This document shows, piece after piece, positions 1 to 10,034 of a stretch of DNA of 64,000 nt. The notes below the pieces were generated by a model that searched no databases, was not told where the DNA came from, and was given only the letters and a program-made list of their open reading frames with translations. The stretch's first letter is position 1; each line of letters begins with the position of its first letter. A program made the translations under genes and the position numbers. Origin of the DNA: Favolaschia claudopus (Eukaryota > Basidiomycota > Agaricomycetes > Agaricales > Mycenaceae); assembly GCA_037176885.1 (NCBI GenBank), contig JAWWNJ010000040.1:496001-560000 (forward strand), read 5' to 3'.

Positions 1-279
1 GTATACAGTGAGAATAGACAATTCCAAGGTCCGTGTGCGAGTTGCAGTGTCGCAGCATAGAAATTGGGCTGGATGCACGCGTAACGGAGTGGATGTCGTA
101 GACTCGTCGATTATTGTGTAGAAGTAAAATTTTTATTGACCAGCCATCTCCCGGCACATTTAAGGGCTCGTGTCACCAGCTTGAGGACTTTGGGCTCTTT
201 GTGGCCTCGTCTCTCGGCCTTGTGTGTACTACGGCGCGTTTTGTGTTTGGGATGATGGTGGGAAGAAGAAGAAATGCAT

Positions 280-666
280 TCAATCTGAAGCAGGAGAAGA
301 CGAGGGGAAATGCACTTGAAAAAACTCCCCCTCGGGCGGCGTAGAGCGACCCGGGATACTGAACCCCGCCTTGTCGACGATGAACCGGACGATAGCCATA
401 TCGTCCCAAGCGCCGTGTTTGCTCGAGGGGGAGCGGATGTAGGAGAGTTCGGCGGGGTGGCGCCATGTCTGCGTCGAGGTGTCTGTCGATTTCTTTGTGG
501 ATTTTGTTTTTGTCGTCGTCTTCGTCGGCTTCGTGGGAAGCGGAGGCGCAGAGGCGGAGATCGAGGCCGATGCCAAAGGAGGGGCCGCGGTGCGTGCGAG
601 TTTGGGTGCAGAATTGTGGATTTCGTCCTCGTGGTACGGGTGCAACAGAATGCTGTCTGGCGTCAT
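280..666 (-). CDS. Hypothetical protein, possible last exon
   Basis: A minus-strand reading frame of 128 codons from an ATG at 666 to a stop at 280. The N-terminal half is rich in Ala, Pro, Ser, Thr and Lys (low-complexity TKPTKTTTKTKSTKKS stretch), which suggests a disordered linker. The C-terminal half has ordinary composition (DDMAIVRFIVDKAGFSIPG) and ends in a Ser/Pro tail. No domain is recognised. The frame stays open for about 26 codons upstream of this ATG, so it could be the final exon of a longer gene. It lies about 235 bp from a TIR element starting at 903. Coding status rests only on frame length and composition. Confidence 0.4.
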   Translation of the reverse strand: MTPDSILLHPYHEDEIHNSAPKLARTAAPPLASASISASAPPLPTKPTKTTTKTKSTKKSTDTSTQTWRHPAELSYIRSPSSKHGAWDDMAIVRFIVDKAGFSIPGRSTPPEGEFFQVHFPSSSPASD

Positions 667-902
667 CAACAACAGAATTCTCAAAGCTTTTCTGCAGAAT
701 GTCAACAGCATTGGGTTAGACAATTTTATGCGAACTAGTAGCACCGATGATCAGTGCCAACTTGAATCCCAGGACAGATCTGACTGAGTGAAAGAGAAGA
801 ACTCATTGAGAACTGCAAACCTCTGAATTCTGTATATATATTTTTTCTATACAGTACCAGACTCCAGCCTGAGTTAGCTGGAGAATCCGCTGAGTGCGCC
901 TG

Positions 903-1739
903 TACGGTAGGCGGAATGGTCGAGGTTCGATTTCAGAAATTTCCGCGGAGCGGAGTTCAAATCTGGGAGGGATGTAACCTCATTTTGTCTTTTGGGCCTT
1001 CCCCTAAGCCTTCGGATGCCCATGAGTCAGTGTAGTGCTCCTCCAATGCTCCTCTATACAGCCTGAAGTCATTCCCCATTCCCCAAAAAAGTCGAATGCC
1101 ATGTAGGTCGGTTTGTGTTGCCGCGCCGAAATGATGCGGTACTGATGCGCGATCGGCAAGTTCAAACTTAGTGTTCATTCGTTGGAAAATGTATCTTAAA
1201 AGGTACGGTAGACTCTGCAATGCATTCTATACACTTAATTCTATTGCATCTCCTATTTTCTCAAGTCAGTAGATATTGTCGCATTGTGCAACTTCACTTC
1301 GGCATTTGGGCGCAACACGGGATGGCCAACAAATTCACAGGAAAATATACCATATTTGATACCTTCGGAATAGTAAGGTGCCTTGCAAATGGCCTAGTAT
1401 TTTAAAGGCTTCCGTCAAGCTCTGCACTCAAGGATGCTCGTACAATGAGCAAAAGAAAACTTCCTCTTTTAGGATTCAGGCTCGGCGATCATTCACATCT
1501 TGATCCATCATCAAGTCGGCTCTATTTTGATGCAAAATGGTACAGAATTTCATTTTTTGGCTTGTTTTCACCTCAAAAAGCTCTGTTAGACTGAGGAGAC
1601 CTTCAGTATGAGGTTCTGAGCGCTCACTGAGCCACAAGGTAGCATCCAAAAATGCCTCAAACTGGCTGCCCTTTCCCGGATTCAAGCTCCGCTCCGCGGA
1701 AATTTCTGAAATCGAACCTCGACCATTCCGCCTACCGTA
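903..1739. mobile_element. Non-autonomous TIR DNA transposon, 837 bp
   Basis: Inverted terminal repeats of about 57 bp begin TACGGTAGGCGGAATGG at 903 and end with the reverse complement at 1739; the arms differ only near their inner ends. The 7-bp sequence GCGCCTG occurs immediately outside both ends (896-902 and 1740-1746) and fits a target-site duplication. No convincing transposase frame is present inside, so this is a MITE-like derivative. The superfamily is not assigned: a 7-bp duplication is unusual, and a decayed 8-bp hAT-type site is possible. Confidence 0.75.
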
Positions 1740-2240
1740 GCGCCTGGTGGATTGTGTTGAGAGATGGCAAGTCAAATCAGTCTATGAATATCATTGAAGA
1801 CTCAAGAGCTTAGAGTTTGAATTAGGAGAATTTTTAAGAGGCAGCCCATTGACAGTGGCATTGAAACAGAGAGGAGTTCCCGCCTATGATGGCGCGGTTC
1901 TGGTGTGTGTTGCATCAAATTTCCTTAAAAGTCAGCAACCCAAACGGGTTGCTGCCTTTTTTGGTAGCAACCTAAACGGGTTGCTGCCATTTTGGGAGCA
2001 ACCAGAAGAGGCAATGATTGATATCACCTGTCAATTTGCGACCTAATAGGGGAATCTATTCCCATAGCCTCGTAAATCTTATGGTAGTGAATAATGTCAA
2101 ACACACACAGTTCAAGGTTGGTGTGCAGTGGTATATATACAAAAAAAATGGCATAGCATAGACAATATCAACTACTCAATCCACTTTACAGCATTGTCAA
2201 GCAACATGATCAAATTATTCATTTACGGTGTAAATCTAGT
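1740..2240. repeat. Intergenic stretch with GGTTGCTGCC inverted repeats
   Basis: No gene is seen. Between 1932 and 2013 the motifs CAGCAACC and GGGTTGCTGCC occur twice in palindromic arrangement around AAACG spacers, followed by another GCAACC. This lies just beyond the 3' end of the exonuclease gene. A GGCAGCAAC motif also lies at about 12510, beyond the other end of that gene, so the two could be remnants of terminal repeats. The match is too short to be sure. Confidence 0.3.
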
Positions 2241-2993
2241 TCAAATTGTTACACTCCAAACAGCACCGGCACAAGGTACTTCAGGATGAGATAAATCTCG
2301 CCCTTCGCATTCAACTCGACCACAGTCTTTGCAGGAATTTTTACAGAGGTTTTTACGAGTGCCTCCATTACAATTCAAGTCTCCACACTTGGTACATGTG
2401 CGTTTGGTTTTCTTGGACTCATTGACATGAATGAAAGAGCCTTCCCTCTTCTTACGAGGTTGATTGGGATTATGAGTTACATTGCGATGAGTAGTAGCAC
2501 TTCCACCAATATTTGAATGTCCTTCAAGCCAGACAGATTGAGCTTCGTGAGATTGATTTGTAGGAGTGTCATCATGGAGAATGCCAGGATCAGCAAATTC
2601 GTCTGCAAATTGAGCAAGACTCTCGAGCTCAGCGTCTGTTGGCCATCCAGACTGATTGTATGGATCATAAGAAGCAAATCCTTGCTCGTTGCCAAGTGGA
2701 GGGGGTTGCAGCTCTTGGGGTCTGTAAGCATGAAATCTTGTGTACATTTGTTGAACAGGTTCAATGCCTCGATTGTCATCTTGCCCTAGTTGTTCAACTG
2801 GTAACAAGCCATCCAATTGCATAGCCTGTATTGGAACGGGTATGGCTGCAACTGTGTACGCCTCCGAGGCTCGATCATTGCTTCGCATTTTGCTCTCTAG
2901 AGCTTTTGCCTGTGGCAGCATCTGAGAGACAGAACTTTTCTCGTTTGCGGCACGGAGCCACTTTGCATGATGTGCCTGCATATGAGTGTTGAG
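2241..2993 (-). pseudogene. Exonuclease gene, last exon: Cys-rich C-terminus
   Basis: Final exon of the long minus-strand exonuclease gene. It follows a 48-nt intron (2994-3041, GTAGCT..CACAG), opens LNTHMQAHHAKWLRAANEKS and ends with a stop at 2241. The middle is Gln/Pro/Asp-rich and probably disordered. The end holds a Cys cluster, CTKCGDLNCNGG followed by CKNSCKDCGRVECEGR, which fits a small zinc-binding module; from memory a similar CxDCGxxxCxGR tail occurs in related fungal exonuclease proteins. It is called a pseudogene because upstream exons of the same gene carry a nonsense codon and a retrotransposon insertion. Confidence 0.6.
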
Positions 2994-3041
2994 CTGTGAA
3001 TCAGATTAGCAAAAAATATAAAATGGCTCGTGGAAAGCTAC

Positions 3042-4380
3042 CTTGTAAAATATGTTGTCCCCATTTGCCTTGCTGTTGAAATGACGGGCACTATCATCAA
3101 AGTTGGGTGGACTAGGAAATAGTTGCATCATCTCAGTGTATAGCTTGAGCTCTTCAATTGTCGTCATATTCATGACAGCAAATTTCGTTCCTTGCTGTGA
3201 TGCAAGGAAAGCATGTGTGAAGTCCGAGTCCGTCAAAGAATTATATGGGAGAATGCCTGCCTCGTTTCGTGTCTTCTCTGTAAGTGCCAGAATCCCAACT
3301 GTTTCATCACCCGGGATATACAGATCACCATTAGTCCAGCCTCGGAGTATGGGGGCTTTAGGTATGAATTTTTTAGCATTCTCAAGAGAGATCTGTAGCC
3401 TGTTCATGATCTCAACATTGTAATGACCTTGATATGGTTTCCCACTGCGATTTAAAGTTCCGACAACAAGATTGTGAATAAAAACATAGTCCTTGATCCT
3501 AGCAGCAGCATGGCGGATTGATGTTCCAGATTTTGGCATCCGATCCCGGAGATTTTTATGAATAGCACCTTCTGGATTGTTTGTACCACGGACACAGCGG
3601 TATATGGGAAGCTTGGTCTTGCCCTCAATATACATCTGGTAATAGAGCTGAACACCTGGAGGATCAGATAACAATCCTAACTTGATAGCCTTAAGAACAT
3701 TTTTTGAATCATGCCAAGCCTGTGGATTAAACAGTGGGCTGTTTGTCTTAGAATCCCGCTGTGGACCATACAGCTTGAAAACCTCATTAACCGCATCATA
3801 TAGTTTATCAGGAGGTGGTACAGTTCGCCGGCAACGATGCCAAAGCCAGCGAGCATTAAATCGGATTTAAGACGAATTCTTTTTCGTTTTCGGATAAGTG
3901 TCGATCCGAGCTTTGTCTTCTTCATCAGGAATGAAGATAGCGTCTCGCAGTGCAATTCCAAATAAACGCCGCAATCCATGCTCTTTGGGAACTTTTATCC
4001 GAGCCATAGCATGCCATACATCCATGATTACACGGCTCCGGACCTCTAAAGACCAGTTGGAAAATTCTGGGTCTTCCAGACGTGCAAGTGCAGTATCCAA
4101 GGCCACCTGATCTGAATCATCGAGGTTGTCAGAGTCACATCCAGGTGGAGCACTGTCTATCTCATTCATCCACGAATTAGCAACATCTGTGATATCATCA
4201 GATCCTGTGTTAAGAAATTTCAACACTTCATCAAGTTCCTTTTGAGCAGCTGGACTGAGTTCTGTTGCTACCGCAAGGGGTGTAGCTTCATCAGGTTCCT
4301 TTTGAGCAGTTGGATCAAGATCTGTTGCTACAGCAGGAGGTGTGACTTGGGGTGTATGATCTGCGGGCCTTGCAACTTGT
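3042..4380 (-). pseudogene. Exonuclease gene, central exon with a nonsense codon
   Basis: Exon between a 60-nt intron (4381-4440) and a 48-nt intron (2994-3041). Frame and composition are continuous across the exon except for one in-frame TAA at 3867-3869. Coding resumes in the same frame as IRFNARWLWHRCRRTVPPPD and continues through LPIYRCVRGTNNPEGAIHKN. This Arg/Trp-rich segment and the RGTNNPEG segment recur, from memory, downstream of the exonuclease domain in basidiomycete proteins of this type; their function is unknown to me. The start of the exon has two near-identical Glu/Ala-rich repeats (AVATxLxPxAQKEPDE). The TAA could derive from CAA by one C-to-T change. Confidence 0.65.
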
Positions 4381-4440
4381 CTAAAGAGTCGAATACAGAT
4401 TAGGTTATTATATAAAGGAACAAGATAATTTGAAACCTAC

Positions 4441-5188
4441 CTGTATACCTTGTTTCGTGCATATACAATATCGAATGGAGTCTTTCCAAATGTTTCAAGA
4501 GCCTTGTTATTATGGAGTGGTAGCAGAGCAGCAGGCACACAAACTCTAGAAATAGTGATCCGAACACGGGTTCTTGTGACAGGGGGAGCTCCAGGAATTG
4601 GTACAGAGATATTTGAAATATTTCCATATGCAATAATCTGGCCATCAGTGTTCTGAATAGAAACAGAGGTACCAGGAAGGTCTGTCTCAGCTATTTTGCC
4701 TGGAATTTCTGACTTAGAGAGACGATCATAGATATACAAAGAGGCAAGAGCATCAAGTGCCGCATATGAAACTTGCTCTGCTGAAAGTGTCTCACGGTTC
4801 CAATTATTGCTGACTCTTATAGAGTTTCCATCTCGATCTGCTGGTTCTTTTTCTAGCTTCTTTCCCAAGATACGAGCACAAAGATCAGCCAGTCCTGTTC
4901 TTGCATCAGTGATGACTCTTGCGTCCTTTGCCATTTTTGCAAGATCTACACCGCCACAAAATGGTCCCCTCTTTGACTCATTCTCAAGGCGTGTCAAATC
5001 TTGTTTGACTGCCCGGCCGGCTTTTAATATCTGGCCTGTTGCCAGGAAATTGATTAACGCTTGGGGAAGTTTGCCCCCAAAATGGCCAATTTGAAATATG
5101 TTCACCCAATTTTTATACGCAATCTGTACAATGGCCGTAGGATGGCTGGCCTTTGAATGTGTGTCAAAGTTCCATTCAGCATCAAATC
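4441..5188 (-). pseudogene. 3'-5' exonuclease (RNase D/WRN-type) domain exon
   Basis: Encodes most of a DnaQ-fold 3'-5' exonuclease domain. Visible motifs are Exo I DAEWN (the D-x-E metal ligands), QIAYKNW, Exo II in KAGRAVKQDLTRL, and Exo III VSYAALDALASLYIYDRL with the Y-x3-D signature, in the usual order and spacing. Such domains remove nucleotides from 3' ends using two metal ions. The exon is cut at its 5' side, one codon before DAEWN, by the LTR retrotransposon at 5189-10034. If that element and one AAATC duplicate are removed, the frame runs on without a shift into the upstream exon ending at 10035. The 3' splice donor is GTAGGT at 4440-4435. Confidence 0.8.
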
Positions 5189-5390
5189 TGTGACGGAAGC
5201 GAAGGCGAGTCGAGTTCCGGCACAAGGGGATCAACAAAGAACTGGTGTAAGTACTGGATTGACCAAGGGAAAAGCTACTACGACAAGAACTAAACTACTT
5301 ATACAGGAAAATCAAGGCTGTGTACATGGAGTCATGGGGACGAAACGGGCAGATCTCGCCGTGAGCGGATGCGAACGCCGATCCGTCACA
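5189..5390 (-). repeat. LTR of gag-only element (3' LTR)
   Basis: 202-bp long terminal repeat with short inverted ends TGTGACGG/CCGTCACA. It is preceded (minus-strand sense) by the putative polypurine tract and abuts the AAATC target duplication at 5184-5188. It is identical by eye to 9833-10034. Confidence 0.9.
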
Positions 5391-6767
5391 TCCGCCCTCC
5401 AGATCGTCGACCACGACGAGCTCAATCTTCGACACAAAGATCAATAAATCTTGTTCAAAATCAATTCAACGTTCGAAATGGTCTTCGAAAAATCAGAATC
5501 AAACCATTTGGGTATCCTCGCCCTCCTCGACGACCATTTCGATGTCGAGGGAGGAAATCGTGCGAATTTAGAAGTGTTCAAGAACTTCCGTGCTCTCCAA
5601 AAGAGCATCGCGATCATCGTTCAGCGCGAAATCAACCGCGTGGGATGCAAAACCGGGAGGCTTTCCTCCTTTTGAAACCATCGTGTTGAGTTCAGGACAG
5701 TTACGAGAAAGGTGACCCTGTACACCACAGTTAAAACATAAACCCGCAGCAAGGTATTCATTTCGTTTCTTAACCGAAAGTTGCTTGCCGCTATCGCGAG
5801 ATTTCGACGCAGTCGTTGAAGGTTCGGGTTCAACACTGGAAACCGAGATAACGCGCCCTCCAGTACGACGTTTCCCGTTCGAATCTGAGTCCAGTTTTTG
5901 GTCATCGGGCTTGGATTGAGTCTTACTCGATCCAGCCATATCAAGTTCATCGTTATCGTCGTCGACCTTGACGATAATTTCGGCGCTCTCAGCACCAGCA
6001 TTAACTTCAGCCCAAGAAGAGGTTTCGGGATCAAGTTTATCACGAAACATTTCCTTCCGAATGTCGGCGTTGAGACTCCGCCAGAACATAACAACCTTCT
6101 CCTGGTTGGCTTCAAGACCGATGGTATTGTAGATCCGCTCCCATTCGGCCTTGTGAATTAACACTGACTTGGTGCCTTGAAGGCAAGAACGCAATCGAGT
6201 GCGTTGCTTCTCGCGGAAGTTCACAGGGAAACAAAAGTTGAATAAACCCCAGAAGAATTCACTCAAAGTCCAAACATGCTCGTCATTCTCAACTTTGCTG
6301 TTGTAGAATTCGAGTGCACGAGCCGTCAAGTAGTACGACAAGTAAAACACTCGTTGGTCGGTTGGAACTTTTCCGAGTTGAACATAATTCGACCCTTCTT
6401 TGACGAATCGATGGAATGCAATGGCATCCGGTGAGCCATCATATTCCTTTGGAGGTATAGGCTTCAATATCATTTTATTCTTCCTGTGGGAACTCCGGCT
6501 CTTTTTAGAGGAACGGCGCTTGCGCCGATGACGCGACGGGTGTGACTTCCCGGAACCTGATCCATCCGAGGGCTCAGAGTCTGAGCTCGACGAATCAGAT
6601 GGGTCGGATGGGGTGGGTGAACCATCTACGCGCTCGGCATTGCGCAACGTACGCTCTATAAAGCTGCCTGGCGCGACGCGTGCAGCAGGATTGGGATCGG
6701 GACGGAATCCGCGAGCTCCGTGATCCGCACCGATCTGTCTATCAATGCTGTTTTTAACAGCACTGAC

Positions 6768-6926
6768 AGTGTTGCCGGGAGCTGAGCTGAGTCGAGCTCC
6801 ACCTCGAGGTAGCTCGGCCAAAAGAGGTAATGGCTGCCTTTTCCGGCCTGATATCATCACAAATTACCTTTTTGGAGCGAGCTACCTCGAGGTGGAGCTC
6901 GACTCAGCTCAGCTCCCGGCAACACT
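6768..6926. mobile_element. Short foldback element with hAT-like ends
   Basis: Two 49-bp arms (6768-6816 and 6878-6926) are perfect inverted repeats starting AGTGTTGCCGGGAGCTGAGC, around a loop of about 61 bp. The terminal bases resemble those of the neighbouring 6933-8665 element, so it looks like a miniature relative. No clean 8-bp duplication flanks it, so it may have arisen by rearrangement of the left end of the larger element rather than by independent insertion. Confidence 0.6.
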
Positions 6927-6932
6927 AAGTGC

Positions 6933-8665
6933 TAGTGCTGCCGGGAGCTGAGTTGGAGCTGAGCTCGAGGTGATTGCCCATCAGCTCGCTCGAGCTCGGA
7001 GTTGGGCCGAGGCAGCTCGGAGCTGACATCCATAAATGGAAGTTTCCGTCCCACGGTTCCCCGTCTCCTCGTTTTGAGCTGCATTGCACTGTTTTGACCT
7101 CGTATGCACCTCTAAAATGTGCTACAATTCTCCAATAAGTACAATAAACATATGCACAATAAAAGACTATACAGTTTATGAGTAAATTATGGAACAATAC
7201 AAAGCACAATGATTATATAAGTGAATACAACGCAAAAATCAAACGGGCGAAGCCCAGGAAGATTCTATAAGATCCTCAAGCTCTTGAGTACGCCCTGCCG
7301 CAATCAACCTTTCTGCTACATCAGGGTCAATATCAACAACAGACAGATCTTCCTCAGTTACGACGAAGTCCTCGCATGTTCTCCCTCAAGATGATTTCGG
7401 ATGGTCTTGGTTTGTCCAGGACCATTCTTCCATGCCTTCCATTTCGGAAATCTAACGATGGAAGGGTTCAGATAGCGAAAACAAAAACAGAACACACTTG
7501 AACACTCACGGACAGAGGCGGCACGACAAATGGGAAAACACCTTTTTATCCGGTCGATCTTCCTTCATTTCCGTTGGTTCTGGTGCGACGGTTGGCGCAG
7601 AAGCGCCGTGAACGCCTCGAACAAAATACCAAACATCTGTTGCATCGTCTCCGGATGCCGAAGATTGATTGACCAAAGAGCCGAAGTTGGGGTGAGGGAT
7701 TGAAGGATGGGAAACTGATTCAGAGGCAGCTGCTGCCGCTGCAACATTTGGGTCAGACGGACCGACCCCGAACACAGCCGGTTCGGAGGTGGAGTTGGGG
7801 TCGATGCGGCGACGGGTGCGCGATGTACTTAGCTGCCGAGTTAGCGTTGGGATTCGCTTTACGTTTCTTCTTGCGCTGTGGCGGAGCGAGGCCGGCATTA
7901 ATCGTGTTAGTCGCGTCGACAAATGGTGCATGGGTTGCCGCAGAGGAAGGGGGAGGAATCACGGTGTTAAATGAGGCGGGGTATGTATTTTGAAAGCCGT
8001 AAGTCTGGCCGAAAGTGACGGGAGGTGGTGGAGGATACGGCGATCCGGGGATGAAAGCTTGAGGCGGGAGAGGCATGGCATGAGCCTGAGAGCCAGGCCA
8101 GGAGCCAAAGACGTTGGGCGTGGGGTAGGAATTCGTTGTGAAATTGTTTTGACGCGGGGGTTGGATGTAGCAAGTGCATGCCTGCGGGTTGCCGCATTGG
8201 CAGGACGGCGAGGCCATGGGAGTTCACAAGAGGGAGGGTTGGAATGGAGTATAATTGGGGCAATATATATAACATTTCGGAGGTATCTATTGCGCGTACC
8301 TTGGACCCTGAGTGCGCCAACGCACTATCCCGACGCGCCACCTTTGCGTCATATTTCCAGCTCTGTGTGGGGCGTTTCGCATTCTCCGTAGCAGCCAGGC
8401 GGTGACGTCGACGCCAAGCGAGGTTGAGGTTGAGGTGAATCATAGGAGGATTGGTTCGCGGCAGGAACGCGCTAACCGGTGAGCGGGAGGACGAGGATTG
8501 TGCTTGACGCGCCAGTCACTCAGTGACGCTGTCAAAAGTGTCACAGTGCCTGTTTTGGGGGCCGAGGCGAGGCGAGCTGGCATCACCTCGAGGTGCCGTT
8601 TATGGTAACGGGCCGAGTTGGAGCTGAACTCAGCTCGGAGCTAACTCCAGCTTCCGGCAGCACTA
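6933..8665 (-). mobile_element. hAT-type deletion derivative inserted in gag
   Basis: Both ends read TAGTGCTGCCGG inward (6933 and 8665), followed by GAGCTGAG-rich subterminal sequence. The heptamer AACAGCA lies outside the composite insertion at 6756-6762 and 8666-8672; it extends to 8 bp with one mismatch, matching the hAT preference for 8-bp duplications. The interior encodes the two extremities of a transposase without its catalytic core. The adjacent miniature foldback (6768-6926) lies between the left duplication and the left end. Confidence 0.7.
7239..8217 (-). pseudogene. hAT transposase remnant, BED-like zinc finger
   Basis: Starts at an ATG at 8217 (MASPSCQCGNPQACTCYIQ), then a Pro/Ala/Asn-rich linker with a basic patch (RKKKRKANPN). 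A frame change near 7800-7850 leads into SEPAVFGVGPSDPN and RPDKKVFSHLSCRLC. A 58-nt intron (7452-7509, GTGAGT..TTAG) joins CRLC to WKAWKNGPGQTKTIRNHL and EGEH, giving a C-x2-C..H-x4-H arrangement typical of BED fingers at the N-terminus of hAT transposases. A stop at 7358-7360 follows at once. A second-frame tail (CEDFVVTEEDLSVVDIDP to 7239) resembles the end of the same protein, so the DDE core and dimerisation region appear deleted. Confidence 0.6.
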
Positions 8666-9832
8666 AACAGCAGTCTGTGCCCTGGTTAAGTTAACCTTGG
8701 GCGTTATCGTCCGAGAACGTTGCAAGCTGCTGATATGCGCTTGCAGATCAGCAATCTTTTCATCTACACTCTGGCCAGAGTTAATTGAATCCTTCATCGG
8801 CTTGAGCAATGATCTCGGAGTTCGGGGTTCGGTCCGTTCAGAAGCCAAGGTGATTGGCATTTGATCAAAGAACCCAGGTGGCGGTGAAAGCTGTTCTTCT
8901 TTGACAGCACGGCGAATTTCGGCGAAATTTTCAAAAGCAGCTCTTTGCGCGTCGATATCGCGCTCAGAGAAACCTTCCGAGAGGTTAGCTGCACCCCAGT
9001 TGCGAGGGTCAGCACCTTTACCTTTCTGGCGGGAGGTTCCAACACCAGAAGGTATGGCCGGACTGACAATAGTTTCAGGCACATTCACTGCCGATCTTTC
9101 ATCAATATCTATCAAGTTCGTGTTCTCATCAACGGGCGGGATCTCACGCGGGATAGTTACCCCGCGCCCCGACGCAGCAGCCAAAGCTTCCTGGGCCAAA
9201 GCTTGGTGGCGGCGAGCAACACTCACAAGCTCATCAACACTCATATTCTGAATCGCACGCGATACGGTGGATGTGGAACGAGAGATAACATCATTTACTA
9301 CGGTACGAGAACCCATAGTATTCTGACGACGGGGCGTTGCCATGCGGGACATAGCAACACCCTCATCGAGCATCCCCCAATCCACGGCAGAGGTCAATAC
9401 GGGCCCATAGAGCTCGGTATGCGTCGAGGGTATCGACGATGAGGTCTCGTTTCCCAGAGGCAACGGTTCGACGCCCGAAGGCGAAGCGGTCTCACCACCC
9501 GAAGGTGATGGGGTCTCGCTACCCGAAGGCAGCGGTGTATCTACACGAGGGGAAGGTCTTCCACCCGATACCACCTGACTGTAGGAGACGTCAGGGGAAA
9601 CGGGGCGTGATTTTGTCGAGGAGGCACGACTCTCCGGTCGGTGAGTCCCAGAACGGGGACTCACGGCGATGGTCCAGGAACGGGGACATGAGCATGAGAG
9701 CGGAGAGGGTAGCGAGCGCGGCCAGCGGGATCAGTCATCGGGTCGATGTCGAGCTCAGAGGGTCAGAGGAGGTCGGGGGCAAGCGTAGTCAAGAGCGTCG
9801 ACGGATCTAGAGACTTGGTCCAGTTCAAAAGA

Positions 9833-10034
9833 TGTGACGGAAGCGAAGGCGAGTCGAGTTCCGGCACAAGGGGATCAACAAAGAACTGGTGTAAGTACTG
9901 GATTGACCAAGGGAAAAGCTACTACGACAAGAACTAAACTACTTATACAGGAAAATCAAGGCTGTGTACATGGAGTCATGGGGACGAAACGGGCAGATCT
10001 CGCCGTGAGCGGATGCGAACGCCGATCCGTCACA
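9833..10034 (-). repeat. LTR of gag-only element (5' LTR)
   Basis: 202-bp LTR identical by eye to 5189-5390 and bounded by AAATC at 10035-10039. In minus-strand sense it would carry the promoter; no TATA box was assigned. The sequence directly inside it (TCTTTTGAACTGGACC, minus strand) is where a primer-binding site would lie, but no tRNA match is recognised. Confidence 0.9.

Larger units (their letters stand above)
5568..9664 (-). pseudogene. gag: Retrotransposon Gag, split by a hAT-type insertion
   Basis: Gag is encoded in two blocks, 9664-8666 and 6755-5568, that fall in the same frame once the 1.9-kb insert and one AACAGCA duplicate are removed; together they give about 728 codons. The N-terminal block is Ser/Pro-rich with repeated PSGxETxSPSG units. 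The second block carries a capsid-like helical region (FHRFVKEGSNYVQLGKVP through EFYNSK) and a CCHC zinc knuckle, CFNCGVQGHLSRNCP, near the C-terminus. An upstream ATG at 9738 (MTDPAGRARY) is out of frame with the rest, so the true start is unclear and there may be a frameshift near 9665. No pol frame follows the stop at 5568. Confidence 0.8.
5189..10034 (-). mobile_element. Gag-only LTR retrotransposon with nested insertion
   Basis: Two 202-bp direct repeats (5189-5390 and 9833-10034) begin TGTGACGG and end CCGTCACA, and appear identical base for base. The pentamer AAATC flanks both sides (5184-5188 and 10035-10039), as expected of integrase-made duplications. Transcription would run on the minus strand: a purine-rich tract (GGAGGGCGGA) sits just before the left LTR, and gag starts after the right one. 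Without the inserted 1.9-kb hAT-type element the internal region is only about 2.5 kb, with gag but no protease, RT or integrase, so the element must depend on another for movement. The primer-binding site is not recognised. Identical LTRs imply a recent insertion. Confidence 0.9.

Noticed and set aside
310..787. Plus-strand frames opposite the minus-strand gene at 280-666
   Set aside because: Arg/Gly/Cys-rich composition is typical of the antisense of a Ser/Ala/Pro-rich coding region; the minus-strand frame reads better.
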